Assembly: GCF_009856865.1 (NCBI RefSeq)
Contig: NZ_WVUD01000042.1
Span: 1-34,138 of the forward strand
Reading direction: 5' to 3'
DNA length: 34,138 nucleotides
From: Solidesulfovibrio aerotolerans
GTDB taxonomy: Bacteria; Desulfobacterota; Desulfovibrionia; Desulfovibrionales; Desulfovibrionaceae
Positions 33,990 to 34,138 of this stretch are shown here, in pieces. Under the pieces are notes generated by a model, which saw nothing but the letters and a program-made list of their open reading frames with translations, did no database searches and had not been told where the DNA came from. Each line of letters begins with the position of its first letter. Position 1 is the first letter of the stretch. The translations under genes and the position numbers were made by a program.

Positions 33990-34055
33990 GCCTCCGGCGG
34001 CCGGGGGGATAATCCCCCCGGACCCCCTGAATGGAGGCAAGTTTTATAAAAGAGG
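33990..34055 (+). repeat. Intergenic hairpin repeat, copy J
   Basis: GCCTCCGGCGGCC (33990-34002), the stem G6-ATAAT-C6 (34003-34019), GGACCCCCT and a less conserved tail ending in AGAGG. It lies about 50 bases upstream of the leuB start and points away from it. The remaining 80 bases to the window end show only TGGAA-cgca-TTCCA and no gene. Confidence 0.8.
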
Positions 34056-34138
34056 AGTGCTTCAACTGGCAGGCTGCCGGTGTTGTCAGGCTGCTGGAAC
34101 GCATTCCAACCTGCCGTCCTAACCCCTACCCCCCTTCA

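Noticed and set aside
33940-34104. Upstream in-frame extension of leuB by 55 codons
   Set aside because: It translates the hairpin repeat J; the ATG at 33939 has a ribosome site and fits the normal family start.

Overview
The window is about 34 kb of GC-rich bacterial chromosome. Gene content and architecture fit a Gram-negative sulfate reducer of the Desulfovibrionaceae (Desulfovibrio/Solidesulfovibrio type). The clues are a sulfite-exporter (TauE/SafE) operon beside a sigma-54 activator, a dihydroxyacetone kinase with a fused PTS phosphotransferase, and many G/C hairpin repeats after the common CCTCCGGCGGCC motif. This assignment is inferred from protein resemblance, not from a marker gene. 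No rRNA, tRNA, CRISPR array, transposase or phage gene was seen.

Layout. 1-1276: tail of an unknown gene and an AT-richer, N-terminally incomplete glycoside hydrolase family 64 (beta-1,3-glucanase-like) gene. 1796-6730 (+): O-antigen ligase/polymerase-like membrane protein, a secreted TIM-barrel glycosidase with a collagen-like Pro/Gly/Gln linker, then lipB and lipA. 6870-7193 (-): a small secreted helix-hairpin-helix protein. 7533-10414 (+): an outer-membrane beta-barrel-like protein and a Tat-exported metallophosphoesterase. 10480-14838: dhaK-dhaL (+) converging on a DhaM-HPr-EI fusion (-), a complete PEP-driven dihydroxyacetone kinase. 14994-16705 (-): umuDC. 16949-19412 (-): a single receiver protein, a TauE/SafE exporter and a two-TM protein, preceded by a textbook sigma-54 promoter. 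19697-22632 (-): the matching type of sensor kinase and NtrC-family activator. 23095-25098 (-): a chemoreceptor with a helical bimodular sensor. 25414-26178 (+): a Tim44-like membrane-anchored protein. 26840-33939 (-): class IV aminotransferase, asd, metF, mutT, an ABC-F ATPase and leuB.

How parts work together. The kinase/activator pair, its likely upstream activating dyad near -105, the -24/-12 promoter and the receiver-exporter operon form a self-contained regulatory circuit. DhaK, DhaL and the DhaM fusion supply every phosphotransfer domain from PEP to dihydroxyacetone in one locus. The lipB-lipA pair makes and completes the lipoyl cofactor. The right end is mostly amino-acid and C1 metabolism (leucine, aspartate family, methyl-THF).

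The most unusual signal is non-coding. At least ten intergenic copies of a hairpin element (consensus CCTCCGGCGGCC, then a G-run/C-run hairpin, then GGACCCCC, then a second weak stem ending CAAGGGG) lie next to genes. Two expanded versions at 26205-26307 and 26726-26837 are tandem hairpin arrays with 10-nt linkers of strictly constant length. They face each other between two convergent genes and bracket two perfect inverted repeats of 23 and 26 bp.
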